A DNA stretch of 64,000 nucleotides from Mycobacterium sp. M26. Lineage in GTDB: Bacteria > Actinomycetota > Actinomycetes > Mycobacteriales > Mycobacteriaceae. Where the stretch lies: assembly GCF_001494595.1 (NCBI RefSeq), contig NZ_LN929908.1, positions 1,711,716-1,775,715 on the forward strand, written 5' to 3'. Of this stretch, positions 1 to 8,723 are shown in pieces (position 1 is the stretch's first letter; each line of letters begins with the position of its first letter). Position numbers and translations under genes: made by a program. The notes under the pieces were generated by a model. That model searched no databases, was not told where the DNA came from, and saw nothing but the letters and a program-made list of their open reading frames with translations.

Positions 1-466
1 CGTCTTTGGGCGCGGTCTTGGCGCTGCGGAACTCGGTGAACCGGTAACTGCCCAGGATCAGCCCCTCGAGCGCGGCTTCCAGGTGCAACTCGGTCAGGGT
101 GGTGAGGACCGACTCCACGCCGGCCAGCGACCGGACGGCCACGCCCGCGGCGCGCCGGATGGTCTCGGCAGGCCACTCCTCGCGTGCCGCGCCCAGACCG
201 ACGGTCAGCACGCTGGCGACCGGAAGCGACGGCACGTGCAGCCGGGTCACCTGTTCGGCGCCGCCCTTGGCGCCCAGCGCGCGCAGCGCCACCTCGATCT
301 CGCCGATCGCCTCGGCGTCCAGGAACGGGCCGCCGACCACCTCGGGCGAGCCGTTGTCCTCGCCGGTGATGACGGGAACGACCAGCACCGCCGAGCCGAC
401 CCCACGCTTGGGCAGCGAGGTGGCGACGGTGATGACGGGGGCGCGGTATCCAGGTTCGGTGCTCAC
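1..466 (-). CDS. pepB: Leucyl aminopeptidase, N-terminal part (cut by window start)
   Basis: The frame starts at a GTG (MSTEPGYRAPVITVATSLPK) and runs off the left edge after about 155 codons. Only the N-terminal domain of an M17 cytosolic leucyl aminopeptidase is visible. The family's C-terminal catalytic domain, with its two-metal site, lies outside the window, so activity cannot be judged. M17 enzymes remove N-terminal residues during peptide turnover. The gene is divergent from gcvT, with 38 bp between the two starts, as in the M. tuberculosis pepB/gcvT pair. Identification rests on recalled similarity and synteny. Confidence 0.8.
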   Translation of the reverse strand, partial: MSTEPGYRAPVITVATSLPKRGVGSAVLVVPVITGEDNGSPEVVGGPFLDAEAIGEIEVALRALGAKGGAEQVTRLHVPSLPVASVLTVGLGAAREEWPAETIRRAAGVAVRSLAGVESVLTTLTELHLEAALEGLILGSYRFTEFRSAKTAPKD

Positions 467-504
467 GGGTTCACCCTAACGATGGGGCACTAGTGTTGTT
501 GGCC

Positions 505-1605
505 GTGACCGACACAGAGCTGCTGCACGGCCCCCTGGAGAACCAGCACCGCGAGCTGGGCGCCACGTTCGCCCCCTTCGGCGGGTGGCTGATGCCGGTG
601 TCCTACGCGGGCACCGTCGGTGAGCACACCGCCACCCGGGAGGCCGTCGGGTTGTTCGACGTGAGCCATCTGGGCAAGGCGCTGGTGGTAGGTCCGGGCG
701 CGGCGGAGTTCGTCAACTCCGCACTAACCAATGATCTGCGCCGGATCGGCCCGGGCAAGGCCCAGTACACCCTGTGCTGCACGGCCGACGGCGGGGTGAT
801 CGACGACCTGATCGCCTACTACGTCAGCGACGACGAGATTTTCCTGGTGCCCAATGCCGCGAACACCGCGGCAGTGGTCGCCGAACTGAAGAAGGTTGCC
901 CCAGAGGGTATTTCGGTCACCGACGAGCACCGGTCGCACGCGGTTCTGGCGGTGCAGGGACCGCGGTCCACCCAGGTGCTCGCAGCACTCGGGCTGCCCA
1001 CCGATATGGACTACATGGAGTATGCCGACGCCGAGTACTCCGGGGTCCCGGTGCGGGTCTGCCGCACCGGCTACACCGGCGAGCACGGCTACGAGCTGCT
1101 GCCGCCCTGGGACTCTGCGCCGGTGGTGTTCGACGCCCTGGTCGCCGCCGTCGGTGACGCGGGTGGTCAGCTGGCCGGCCTGGGCGCCCGCGACACCCTG
1201 CGCACCGAGATGGGCTACCCGCTGCACGGCCACGAACTCTCGCTGGACATCTCGCCGCTGCAGGCCCGCTGCGGCTGGGCGATCGGCTGGAAGAAGGATG
1301 CCTTCTGGGGCCGCGATGCTCTGCTGGCCGAGAAAGAAGCCGGGCCGCGCCGGCTGCTGCGCGGACTGCGGGCCGTCGGCCGCGGGGTGCTGCGCCCCGA
1401 GCTGGCGGTGCTCGACGGCTCCACCCCGGTCGGCGTGACGACCTCGGGGACGTTCTCGCCGACGCTGAAAGTCGGTATCGCCCTTGCCCTGATCGACACT
1501 GCGGCCGGGATCGAGGACGGCGCGACGGTGACGGTGGACGTGCGTGGCCGGGCGCTGGAGTGCGAGGTGGTCAAGCCGCCGTTCGTCGAGGTCAAAACTC
1601 GGTAG
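505..1605 (+). CDS. gcvT: Glycine cleavage system T protein (aminomethyltransferase)
   Basis: This is the tetrahydrofolate-dependent aminomethyltransferase of the glycine cleavage system. It takes the aminomethyl group from lipoylated H protein, releasing ammonia and giving methylene-THF. The product is about 366 aa, normal for the family, with the N-terminal LLHGPLENQHRELGATFAPF-type start and the conserved FDVSHLGK, YTLCC and GYTGEHGYEL segments, and ends VEVKTR. Two in-frame GTGs are possible, at 493 and 505. I prefer 505 because it leaves the usual short leader before LLHGP, but neither has a clear ribosome binding site. The other glycine cleavage genes are not in the window. It closely resembles M. 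tuberculosis Rv2211c. Confidence 0.93.
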   Translation: MTDTELLHGPLENQHRELGATFAPFGGWLMPVSYAGTVGEHTATREAVGLFDVSHLGKALVVGPGAAEFVNSALTNDLRRIGPGKAQYTLCCTADGGVIDDLIAYYVSDDEIFLVPNAANTAAVVAELKKVAPEGISVTDEHRSHAVLAVQGPRSTQVLAALGLPTDMDYMEYADAEYSGVPVRVCRTGYTGEHGYELLPPWDSAPVVFDALVAAVGDAGGQLAGLGARDTLRTEMGYPLHGHELSLDISPLQARCGWAIGWKKDAFWGRDALLAEKEAGPRRLLRGLRAVGRGVLRPELAVLDGSTPVGVTTSGTFSPTLKVGIALALIDTAAGIEDGATVTVDVRGRALECEVVKPPFVEVKTR

Positions 1606-1628
1606 CTGCCCGGTCTACAATTCCAGCT

Positions 1629-2735
1629 ATGACCAACGGCCCCCTCGCATTCACGGTTGAGCGCAACGCGAACCCGGTGAGCGATGAGGTACGGGGTCAG
1701 ATCCTGGCCGATCCCGGGTTCGGCCGCTACCACACCGACCACATGGTCTCGGTGCTCTACAGCCACGACCGCGGCTGGCACGACGCACGCGTGCTGCCCT
1801 ACGGGCCGATCGAGCTGGACCCGTCGGCCGTCGTCCTGCACTACGCGCAGGAGGTTTTCGAGGGACTGAAGGCGTACCGCTGGGCTGACGGATCGATCGT
1901 GTCGTTCCGGCCGGAGGCCAATGCCGCGCGGCTGCGTGCCTCAGCGCGGCGGCTGGCCATCCCGGAACTGCCCGAGGACCTGTTCATCGAGTCGCTGCAA
2001 CAGCTGATCTCCGTGGACGAGCAGTGGGTGCCGCCGGCCGGTGGTGAGGAGTCGCTGTACCTGCGGCCGTTCATCTTCGCCACCGAACCCGGCCTGGGGG
2101 TGCGGCCCGCGACCGAATACCGCTACCTGGTGATCGGTTCCCCGGCCGGCGCCTACTTCAAGGGTGGCCTCAAGCCGGTCAGCGTGTGGCTGTCGACCGA
2201 GTACGTGCGCGCCAGCCCCGGTGGCACGGGTGCGGCGAAGTTCGGTGGCAATTACGCCGCCTCGCTGCTGGCCCAGGCCGAAGCGTCCCAGCACGGCTGC
2301 GATCAGGTGGTGTGGCTCGATGCGATCGAACGCCGCTACATCGAGGAGATGGGCGGGATGAACCTGTTCTTCGTCTTCGGCAGTGGCGGGTCGGCGCGTC
2401 TGGTCACCCCGGAACTGAGCGGCTCCCTGCTGCCCGGCATCACCCGCGACTCCCTGCTGCAACTGGCCAGCGACGCCGGCTTTGCCGTGGAGGAACGCAA
2501 GATCGACGTCGAGGAATGGCGCAAGGGGGTGGCCGCCGGTGAGATCACCGAGGTCTTCGCCTGCGGGACGGCCGCGGTGATCACTCCGGTGTCGCACGTG
2601 AAGTTCGGCGAGGGCGAGTTCACCATCGCCGACGGCGAGCCCGGCGAGGTGACGATGGCCCTGCGCGACACGTTGACCGGCATCCAACGCGGCACGTTCG
2701 CCGATACGCACGGCTGGATGGCCCGGCTCGGCTGA
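1629..2735 (+). CDS. ilvE: Branched-chain amino acid aminotransferase (fold type IV PLP enzyme)
   Basis: Transfers amino groups between branched-chain amino acids and 2-oxoglutarate, the last step of Leu, Ile and Val synthesis. The 368 aa product equals the M. tuberculosis IlvE length. The PLP lysine is expected in the GAAKFGGNY motif near residue 204. YAQEVFEGLKAYRW and the EEMGGMN and GTAAVITPV segments are typical of the class IV fold. The ATG at 1629 gives the usual N-terminus MTNGPLAFTVER. An upstream in-frame start exists but would overlap gcvT and lacks family similarity. It follows gcvT on the same strand with a 23-bp gap. Confidence 0.95.
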   Translation: MTNGPLAFTVERNANPVSDEVRGQILADPGFGRYHTDHMVSVLYSHDRGWHDARVLPYGPIELDPSAVVLHYAQEVFEGLKAYRWADGSIVSFRPEANAARLRASARRLAIPELPEDLFIESLQQLISVDEQWVPPAGGEESLYLRPFIFATEPGLGVRPATEYRYLVIGSPAGAYFKGGLKPVSVWLSTEYVRASPGGTGAAKFGGNYAASLLAQAEASQHGCDQVVWLDAIERRYIEEMGGMNLFFVFGSGGSARLVTPELSGSLLPGITRDSLLQLASDAGFAVEERKIDVEEWRKGVAAGEITEVFACGTAAVITPVSHVKFGEGEFTIADGEPGEVTMALRDTLTGIQRGTFADTHGWMARLG

Positions 2736-2739
2736 CGAG

Positions 2740-4413
2740 CTAGCTGCTGACCGCGTTTCGGCCGGATCGCTTGGCTCGGTAGAGCGCCTCGTCGGCGCGG
2801 GCCAGCCACGAGTCCAGGCTGTCACCGGCCCACCGCTCGGCGGCGCCGATGCTGACTGTCACCGGCCCGACGTCGACGAAGATCATGTCGGCCATCTGGC
2901 CGCGCAGCTTCTCGGCCGTGGCCATACCCTCGTCGATGTCGGAGCCGCGCAGCAGGATGACGAATTCCTCGCCGCCCCATCGGGCCACGATGTCGGTGCT
3001 GGGCAGGTTGGCCTGCAACCGTCGGCTGACCTCGATGAGCACCCGGTCACCGGCCTGATGGCCGTAACGGTCGTTGATCGCCTTGAAGTGGTCGATGTCG
3101 AGCATGAGCAGGGTGAGGGGCCTGCTGGTCTGGCGGGCCTGGGTGAGTTCGGCGTTGAACAGTTCCTCGCCGTGCCGCCGGTTCCACACCCCGGTGAGCG
3201 CGTCGGTGACCGCAAGCCGCCTCAGTTCCGACTCGAAGGCCTTGCGTTCGCTGATATCCCTTGTGACACCGATGATTTCGACGACGCAGCCGTCCTCATC
3301 AAGGTGCGGGATGACCTGGATCTCGGCCATCATCGTGGTGCCGTCGCCGCGGTACATCTCATGTTCTTCGCGCAATGTCGGCGGCGGGGTGCCGTCCCGG
3401 ATGGACAGGTGCAGGTTGCGGAAGTAGGTGCGGATGCTGTCTGCCGACGACGGCGGGTAGATCTCGTCGAGCGGCTGGTTCATGGCCTGCTCGACGGTGA
3501 TGCCACGGACCCGCTCCACCGACGGACTCACATAGGTCACCGTCCCGGTGGCATCGGCGGTCCAGATGATCTCCCAGGCGTTCTCGGCCATCAGCCGGGA
3601 CCGTTCCTCGGACTTGCGCAGCTCGGCCTCGACCCGTTTGCGTTCGCTGACGTCCCGGCTGACCCCGAGCAACTCGATGAGCTCCCCGTTGTCGTCGACA
3701 TGCGGAATCACCTGCAGGTCGGCCGACATCACCGCCCCGTCCTTGCGGTAGAAGTCCAATTCGCCGCGGAAGGTCGGCAACTCGTCGCCGTTCTCCTTGG
3801 CCTCGAAGATCTGGCGGAAGTAGTCCAGCGCGATGGCGGTGGACTCCGGTGTCAGGGCCTCGGCGAGCGACTCGCGCATCGCCTCGGCGGGTGTCAGTCC
3901 ACGCTGCTGCTGCACGGCCGGGCTGACGTAGGTGATGGTGGTGTCCATCCCCATGGTCCAGATGACTTCCCAGGCGTTCTCCGACAGCAGCCGGTGGCGC
4001 CTCTCGGACTGCTGCAGTTCGAGTTCGGCCTCGCGCAGCTGGGTGACGTCGCGGGCACTGCCCTCCAGCACCACCGAACCGTCGTCGCGCCGCCGGGAGC
4101 GCACCCGGATGCGACTGGCGGTGTCGCGGCCGTCGCGGTGCCGCCACACCATCTCGATCGCCGTCTCCTGGCCGGGTTCCAGGGCCAGTGTCTCGGCCAG
4201 CCGCTCGGTGTAGCCGGCATCGATGCGGCCGAGTACGGATTCGGCATCGGCCAGGGCCTCGGCGGCCGAGACGCCGATCTGGGCCTCGATGGCGTCGTTG
4301 ATGAACTCGAACGCCACGTCGGGCTGCACCCGGAGGAGGAAGAAGACCAGACCGTTGCCGTCCGCCATCCGGCGGAACCACTCAGCGTCGGGCAACTCGC
4401 GTGCCTCGTCCAT
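2740..4413 (-). CDS. PAS-PAS-PAS-GGDEF diguanylate cyclase
   Basis: The 557 aa product carries three tandem PAS-type sensor modules, each ending in a DVSERK-like segment, followed by a GGDEF domain. The catalytic signature is GGEEF at about residues 480-484, preceded by LDIDHFKAINDRYGH, so it is predicted to make c-di-GMP from two GTP. No membrane segment is seen, so sensing should be cytosolic. The usual RxxD inhibitory site before GGEEF reads PSTD, so product inhibition at that site is probably lost. The ATG at 4413 has a strong ribosome binding site (AAGGGGGTGAG). The gene converges with ilvE, 4 bp apart. The ligand is unknown. The gene has no counterpart I recall at this place in M. tuberculosis. 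Confidence 0.9.
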   Translation of the reverse strand: MDEARELPDAEWFRRMADGNGLVFFLLRVQPDVAFEFINDAIEAQIGVSAAEALADAESVLGRIDAGYTERLAETLALEPGQETAIEMVWRHRDGRDTASRIRVRSRRRDDGSVVLEGSARDVTQLREAELELQQSERRHRLLSENAWEVIWTMGMDTTITYVSPAVQQQRGLTPAEAMRESLAEALTPESTAIALDYFRQIFEAKENGDELPTFRGELDFYRKDGAVMSADLQVIPHVDDNGELIELLGVSRDVSERKRVEAELRKSEERSRLMAENAWEIIWTADATGTVTYVSPSVERVRGITVEQAMNQPLDEIYPPSSADSIRTYFRNLHLSIRDGTPPPTLREEHEMYRGDGTTMMAEIQVIPHLDEDGCVVEIIGVTRDISERKAFESELRRLAVTDALTGVWNRRHGEELFNAELTQARQTSRPLTLLMLDIDHFKAINDRYGHQAGDRVLIEVSRRLQANLPSTDIVARWGGEEFVILLRGSDIDEGMATAEKLRGQMADMIFVDVGPVTVSIGAAERWAGDSLDSWLARADEALYRAKRSGRNAVSS

Positions 4414-4489
4414 CTCACCCCCTTGTTTGAAGGTGACGCCTGGCGCCAGGTTAGTCCTCGACCCCGAGTGGCACGCCGATTCGGCACGT

Positions 4490-5236
4490 TCAGTGCCCGT
4501 GAATGACCAATCCCACCGCGGCCATCGTGGTCGACAACTCGAGGACCGCGCCCAGGACGTCACCGGTGATGCCGCCGAAGCGCCGCACACAGTGCCGGAC
4601 CAGCAGTCCGGCCACGGCCAGCACCACGAGCACCGTCAACGGTCCCTGCCACGGTCGACCTGTCGCAAGCACCGACAGACCGCCGAGCAGCACCACCCAC
4701 AGCGCCACGACCGCGAGTGGCTGGGTGCCTGCGACGCGTTCGCCGAGAACACTTCCCGACGCGGCGGGCACAGTGCGCCGACAGGCCAGCACTGCCGCGA
4801 CGCGGCCGGTGCTCACCGCGGTGACCACCGCTGCCACCCCGGTCGGCCCCGGCGGGACGGCGGCGAAGGCCAGTGCCTGGGTCACCACCACCACGACGAC
4901 GGCGGCGACCCCGAACGGCCCGGCGGTGCCGTCGCGCATCACCGACAGCGCGCGCTCGGGTGGGCCGTAGCAGCCCAGCCCGTCGACGGTGTCAGACAAC
5001 CCGTCGATGTGCAGGCCCCTGGTGATCATCAGCAGCAGGGCCACGGCCAGCACCCCGGCCAACGCACTGTGCGGACCGAATGCCCAGCGGCCCGTCCACA
5101 GCAGGCCCGCCGCCAGGACCCCCAGGACGACACCGACCACCGGGAACACCGTCATCGTCGACCGGCCGACACCTCCTCGGGCCGGCACCGGCAGAACGGT
5201 GCCGAACGCGAAAGCCGTTGCCAGCGAGCCGAACAC
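4490..5236 (-). CDS. cobS: Adenosylcobinamide-GDP ribazoletransferase (cobalamin synthase)
   Basis: Joins adenosylcobinamide-GDP with alpha-ribazole (phosphate), the late lower-ligand step of B12 assembly at the membrane. The 248 aa protein is strongly hydrophobic with several membrane helices. It carries the family segments TRGLHIDGLSDTVDGLGCYG (the Asp-rich active-site region) and RFGGITGDVLGA near the C-terminus. The chosen GTG at 5236 begins VFGSLATAFAFGTVLPV, matching the family start, and lies 2 bp after the cobT stop, which suggests translational coupling. A longer frame extends upstream through cobT but is not coding there. It is the last gene of a cobU-cobT-cobS run. Confidence 0.93.
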   Translation of the reverse strand: MFGSLATAFAFGTVLPVPARGGVGRSTMTVFPVVGVVLGVLAAGLLWTGRWAFGPHSALAGVLAVALLLMITRGLHIDGLSDTVDGLGCYGPPERALSVMRDGTAGPFGVAAVVVVVVTQALAFAAVPPGPTGVAAVVTAVSTGRVAAVLACRRTVPAASGSVLGERVAGTQPLAVVALWVVLLGGLSVLATGRPWQGPLTVLVVLAVAGLLVRHCVRRFGGITGDVLGAVLELSTTMAAVGLVIHGH

Positions 5237-5238
5237 GG

Positions 5239-6285
5239 TCAGTCCGGAAGTCGGTCGGAGACGCCTGCGCCTTCGAAGGTGGCCATCGAGGCCAGCGTGG
5301 CCACCGCGGCCCGCACGATCGGCAGTGCGACGGCGGCGCCGGTGCCTTCGCCGAGGCGCAGTCCGAGATCTACGATCGGTTCCAGGCCGAGGTGATCCAG
5401 CGCCAGCGTGTGCGCCGGTTCGGTGGACCGGTGCCCGGCGCGCCACCACGCCCGCGCCCCGGTCGCCATCCGGTCGGCCACCAGTGCCGCCGAGGTCACC
5501 ACGAGACCGTCGAGCAGCAGCGGAGTGCGGCGCACCGAGGCCTGTGCGCAGAACCCCGCCATCGCCGCGAGGTCGGCCCCACCGCACGTCCGCAACAGGC
5601 TGACCGGATCGGAGCGGAACCGGCGGGCCCGGAACATCGCATCGCGCACCGCCGCGGTCTTGCGGGACCAGCCCGCGTCGTCGATCCCGGTGCCGCGCCC
5701 GACCACGACCACCGGCTCGGTGTCGGTCAGGGTGGCGATGAGTGTGGTTGCGGCCGTGGTATTTCCGATACCCATGTCGCCGGCGATCAACAGGTCGGCG
5801 CCAGCGTCGACCTCCTCGTCGGCGATCCGCTTGCCGGCCTCGAGTGCCGCGCGCACCTCGTCGTCGGACAGTGCGTCCTCGATCGCAATGTTGCCGCTGG
5901 AGCGGCGCACCTTGTATTCGGCGGTCTCGGGGTCCCCGCCGTCGCAGTCCACCGCGACGTCGACCACCCGCACCGTGGCGCCCGCCGCCTCGGCCAGGAC
6001 GTTGATCGCCGCACCGCCGGCGCCGATGTTGGCCACCATCTGGGCGGTCACCTCGGGCGGGTAGGCCGATACCCCGGCGCGCGCCACGCCATGGTCCCCG
6101 GCGAAGACCACGACCCGGGCGCGCTCGAATTGCTGTGGCGGACAGAGTCCTTGGCAGGACGACACCCACACCGAGAGATCTTCGAGCCGGCCGAGCGCAC
6201 CAGCCGGCTTGGTCAGGATCTCCTGCCTGCGGCGGGCCGCAGCGGCAGCACGCGAGTCCGGTGGGGCAACCGGGGAGAATTCCAT
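5239..6285 (-). CDS. cobT: Nicotinate-nucleotide--dimethylbenzimidazole phosphoribosyltransferase
   Basis: Activates the lower ligand 5,6-dimethylbenzimidazole to alpha-ribazole phosphate using nicotinate mononucleotide. The 348 aa length fits the family. Visible motifs are the N-terminal TKPAGALGRLE, FAGDHGVA, the GDMGIGNTT loop, and GEGTGAA, which holds the glutamate known as catalytic base in the Salmonella enzyme. The start ATG overlaps the cobU stop (TGATG), and the stop is 2 bp before cobS, so the three genes are very likely co-transcribed and translationally coupled. Confidence 0.95.
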   Translation of the reverse strand: MEFSPVAPPDSRAAAAARRRQEILTKPAGALGRLEDLSVWVSSCQGLCPPQQFERARVVVFAGDHGVARAGVSAYPPEVTAQMVANIGAGGAAINVLAEAAGATVRVVDVAVDCDGGDPETAEYKVRRSSGNIAIEDALSDDEVRAALEAGKRIADEEVDAGADLLIAGDMGIGNTTAATTLIATLTDTEPVVVVGRGTGIDDAGWSRKTAAVRDAMFRARRFRSDPVSLLRTCGGADLAAMAGFCAQASVRRTPLLLDGLVVTSAALVADRMATGARAWWRAGHRSTEPAHTLALDHLGLEPIVDLGLRLGEGTGAAVALPIVRAAVATLASMATFEGAGVSDRLPD

Positions 6286-6815
6286 CAGTTCGGTACCTCC
6301 GTCGGTTTGACCCAGACCGGCAGTCCGGCGACCACCAGCACCACGCGGTCACAGCTGTCGGCAAGGCGTTGATTGAGCAGGCCCAGCTCGTCGGCGAAAC
6401 GGCGACCGGCCGCGGTGGCCGGTACTACCGTCAGACCGACCTCGGGGCTGACCAGGACCAGTGAACCGGCGAATTCGTCGACCGCGGTGACCAATTCGTC
6501 GATGTCGGTCGCCACCGAGCCGCCCTCCCAGCCGCGCCGATCCAGTGCGGCGGTCAGCCAGCCGCCGATGTCGTCGACCAGCGTCGGGGTGTGCGGCTGG
6601 GCGCGGAGCTGGGCGGCGACGTCGGTGCTCTCCACGGTGTCCCACGAGGCGGGCCGACGGTCACGGTGCCGGGCCACTCGCTGCGCCCAGGACGAGTCGT
6701 CGTCATCAGCCCCGGGCCCGGTGGCGATGTAGCGCACCGCCTGTCCGGTATCGACCGCTGACTCCGCCCAACGCGATTTGCCCGACCGGATTCCGCCGAG
6801 CACGAAGGTGCGCAC
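6285..6815 (-). CDS. cobU: Adenosylcobinamide kinase / guanylyltransferase
   Basis: Phosphorylates adenosylcobinamide and transfers GMP to it, making the substrate for CobS. The 176 aa product is the normal size for the bifunctional enzyme. The P-loop GGIRSGKS is at residues 8-15. ARHRDRRPASWDTVE carries the histidine region used for guanylylation, and a VDDIGGWLT segment follows. It starts at a GTG and overlaps cobT at its 3' end. It heads the cobUTS run and lies 15 bp downstream of the DUF3043 gene on the same strand. Confidence 0.94.
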   Translation of the reverse strand: MRTFVLGGIRSGKSRWAESAVDTGQAVRYIATGPGADDDDSSWAQRVARHRDRRPASWDTVESTDVAAQLRAQPHTPTLVDDIGGWLTAALDRRGWEGGSVATDIDELVTAVDEFAGSLVLVSPEVGLTVVPATAAGRRFADELGLLNQRLADSCDRVVLVVAGLPVWVKPTEVPN

Positions 6816-6830
6816 CGTGCTCAGAGGGAC

Positions 6831-7484
6831 TCAGGCGACCTTGGCGCCGCGCTCGACCCGAGGTCGCGGGGCGCGCATGCGGCGCATCTGAGACGCCCGG
6901 CCCGCGGCGTAGAGCCCGAGCTTGAAGGAGCCTTCGGTGTTGTCCGGGAACTTGGCGGCCACCGCCTTGTTCACCTTGCGGCCCAGCAGAACCGCGTCCA
7001 GGCCCATGATCGCCATCAGCACCAGCATGGCGGGGGAGATGAACAGCTGGACCTTGGGCATGGCCAGCATGACGAAGATCATGAACAGCGCGGCCGGCAT
7101 GAACAGTCCGAGCACATTGCGCCGGGAGTCGACGATGTCGCGCACATAGCGACGGACCGGGCCCTTATCGCGCGGCAGCAGGTAGTCCTCTTCGCCGGCC
7201 ATCATCCGCTCGCGGCGATCGTTCATCGCCGCGCGGCGCTGCAGCTTGTCGGCCTTGCGCTCCTCCTTGGTCAGCGTCGCGCGCATCTCCTTGCGGCGCT
7301 TACGTGCCTCGGCGGTCGTCATCGGGGCCGGTGCCACCGGCCCGCGGCGCTTGGCGGACTGGCTGCGCTTGGGCGTCGGCCTGCCCTTGGGTGCCGTCGT
7401 CCGTGCCGCCGACTCGTCGATCTCGGTCGTCGGCTCGGCCTCCGGCGCGTCGCCGTCGTCGTTCTTGCGGCCCAGCAGCTTCAC
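6831..7484 (-). CDS. DUF3043 family membrane protein
   Basis: The 217 aa protein starts VKLLGRKNDDGDAPEAEP. It has a long, highly charged cytoplasmic N-terminal half (a Lys/Arg-rich segment with TTAEARKRRKEMR), then two hydrophobic segments (FMPAALFMIFVMLAMP and ISPAMLVLMAIMGLDAVLL) and a basic tail. This is the layout of the actinobacterial DUF3043 family. In M. tuberculosis its counterpart (Rv2206) also sits beside the cob genes. The function is unknown. The long upstream frame extension is non-coding antisense to the kinase gene, so the GTG at 7484 was chosen. It is divergent from the glycerate kinase gene. Confidence 0.82.
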   Translation of the reverse strand: MKLLGRKNDDGDAPEAEPTTEIDESAARTTAPKGRPTPKRSQSAKRRGPVAPAPMTTAEARKRRKEMRATLTKEERKADKLQRRAAMNDRRERMMAGEEDYLLPRDKGPVRRYVRDIVDSRRNVLGLFMPAALFMIFVMLAMPKVQLFISPAMLVLMAIMGLDAVLLGRKVNKAVAAKFPDNTEGSFKLGLYAAGRASQMRRMRAPRPRVERGAKVA

Positions 7485-7556
7485 GCCTGCCAGGTTACTT
7501 CGCCATGCCGCGGCTCTGCGCATGCACCTCTGGATGCCTGCCCTTACCCTGCAGGA

Positions 7557-8636
7557 ATGACCGGCTCCCAGGCCGCGCTCCGGGTGCTCGTGGCCCCGGA
7601 CTGCTACGGCGACAGTCTGACCGCGGTGCAGGCTGTCGACGCCATCGCCGCCGGCTGGCTGCGGGCCCGGCCGGGGGACCAGATCGTGCGGGCGCCCCAG
7701 TCCGACGGTGGGCCGGGTTTCGTCGGCGTGCTGGCCGAGCGGTTCGGCGGCACCCGGCACGCCCGGGTGTCCGGGCCGCTGGCCGAGGAGGTGGACGCCG
7801 AATGGGTCTACGACAGCGCCACGGCGACCGCCTACATCGAATGCGCGCAGGCCTGCGGGCTGTCCCTGCTCGGCGGGCCGCCGACTGCCCAGACCGCGGT
7901 GGCCGCGCACAGCCGCGGGGTGGGCCAGTTGGTCGACGCGGCGCTGCTGGCAGGCGCGACCACGATCGTCGTCGGCCTGGGCGGCAGTAGCTGCACCGAC
8001 GGCGGGCGCGGTCTGATCGATGCGCTGGGCGGTGTGCAGCAGGCCCGGGCGCACCTCGACGGGATCCGGCTGATCGCGGCATCCGACGTCGAACATCCGC
8101 TGCTGGGACCGATGGGTGCGGCCCGGGTCTTCGGACCGCAGAAGGGTGCCGATCCGGCGACCGTCGAGATCCTCGAAGAACACATGACAACCTGGGCGGC
8201 GCAGCTGGACGCCGTGGCCGGCGAGCCCGTCAGCGGGCTGCCAGGAGCAGGCGCGGCCGGGGGATTGGGGGCCGCGCTGCTGGCGCTGGGCGCCCGCCGG
8301 GAGTCGGGGGCCGCGGTCATCGCCGCCCACACCGGCCTGGCCGATGACATCGCGGCCGCCGACGTGATCGTGACCGGCGAAGGCCGCTTCGACGACCAGT
8401 CCCTGCACGGCAAGGTGGTCAGCGCGCTGGCCGACGGGGCGCGACCGCGCGGCATCCCGGTGCTGGTCCTGGCCGGACAGGTCACGCTGGATCCGGCGGT
8501 GCTGGCCGACGAGGGCATCGCCGCGGCCCACTCGATCACCGACTACGCCGGGTCGGTCCAGCTGGCCATGGACGACGCCTTCCACCAGCTGACCGGGCTG
8601 GCCGAGCGCACCGCGGCCGGACTGGACAGCGCCTGA
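7557..8636 (+). CDS. Glycerate kinase family protein
   Basis: The 359 aa product belongs to the GckA/GarK-type glycerate kinase family, which phosphorylates glycerate from ATP. Family features are the N-terminal VLVAPDCYGDSLTAVQAV segment, a QSDGGPGFV variant of the usual ADGGEG loop, GLGGSSCTDGG, and the C-terminal GEGRFDDQSLHGK motif. The changed ADGGEG loop leaves substrate specificity open. The ATG at 7557 follows GCAGGA directly. It is probably monocistronic. M. tuberculosis has the equivalent Rv2205c in the same place. Confidence 0.85.
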   Translation: MTGSQAALRVLVAPDCYGDSLTAVQAVDAIAAGWLRARPGDQIVRAPQSDGGPGFVGVLAERFGGTRHARVSGPLAEEVDAEWVYDSATATAYIECAQACGLSLLGGPPTAQTAVAAHSRGVGQLVDAALLAGATTIVVGLGGSSCTDGGRGLIDALGGVQQARAHLDGIRLIAASDVEHPLLGPMGAARVFGPQKGADPATVEILEEHMTTWAAQLDAVAGEPVSGLPGAGAAGGLGAALLALGARRESGAAVIAAHTGLADDIAAADVIVTGEGRFDDQSLHGKVVSALADGARPRGIPVLVLAGQVTLDPAVLADEGIAAAHSITDYAGSVQLAMDDAFHQLTGLAERTAAGLDSA

Positions 8637-8672
8637 GTCGGGAATAGCGGCCGAACAAGGTACCGTTGATTA

Positions 8673-8700
8673 GGTGGGCCTCATCCCACGGGAACCCACC
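8673..8700 (+). promoter_or_regulatory. Alternative hairpins in the erpA 5' leader
   Basis: GGTGGG at 8673-8678 can pair with CCCACC at 8695-8700. Its inner GTGGG can instead pair with CCCAC at 8685-8689. The two structures share the same 5' arm and exclude each other. They lie just upstream of the erpA ribosome binding site (GAGGGAGA). A regulatory role is inference only, since such short GC stems are common in high-GC DNA. Confidence 0.3.
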
Positions 8701-8723
8701 ACAGACATCTAGAGGGAGACGTA

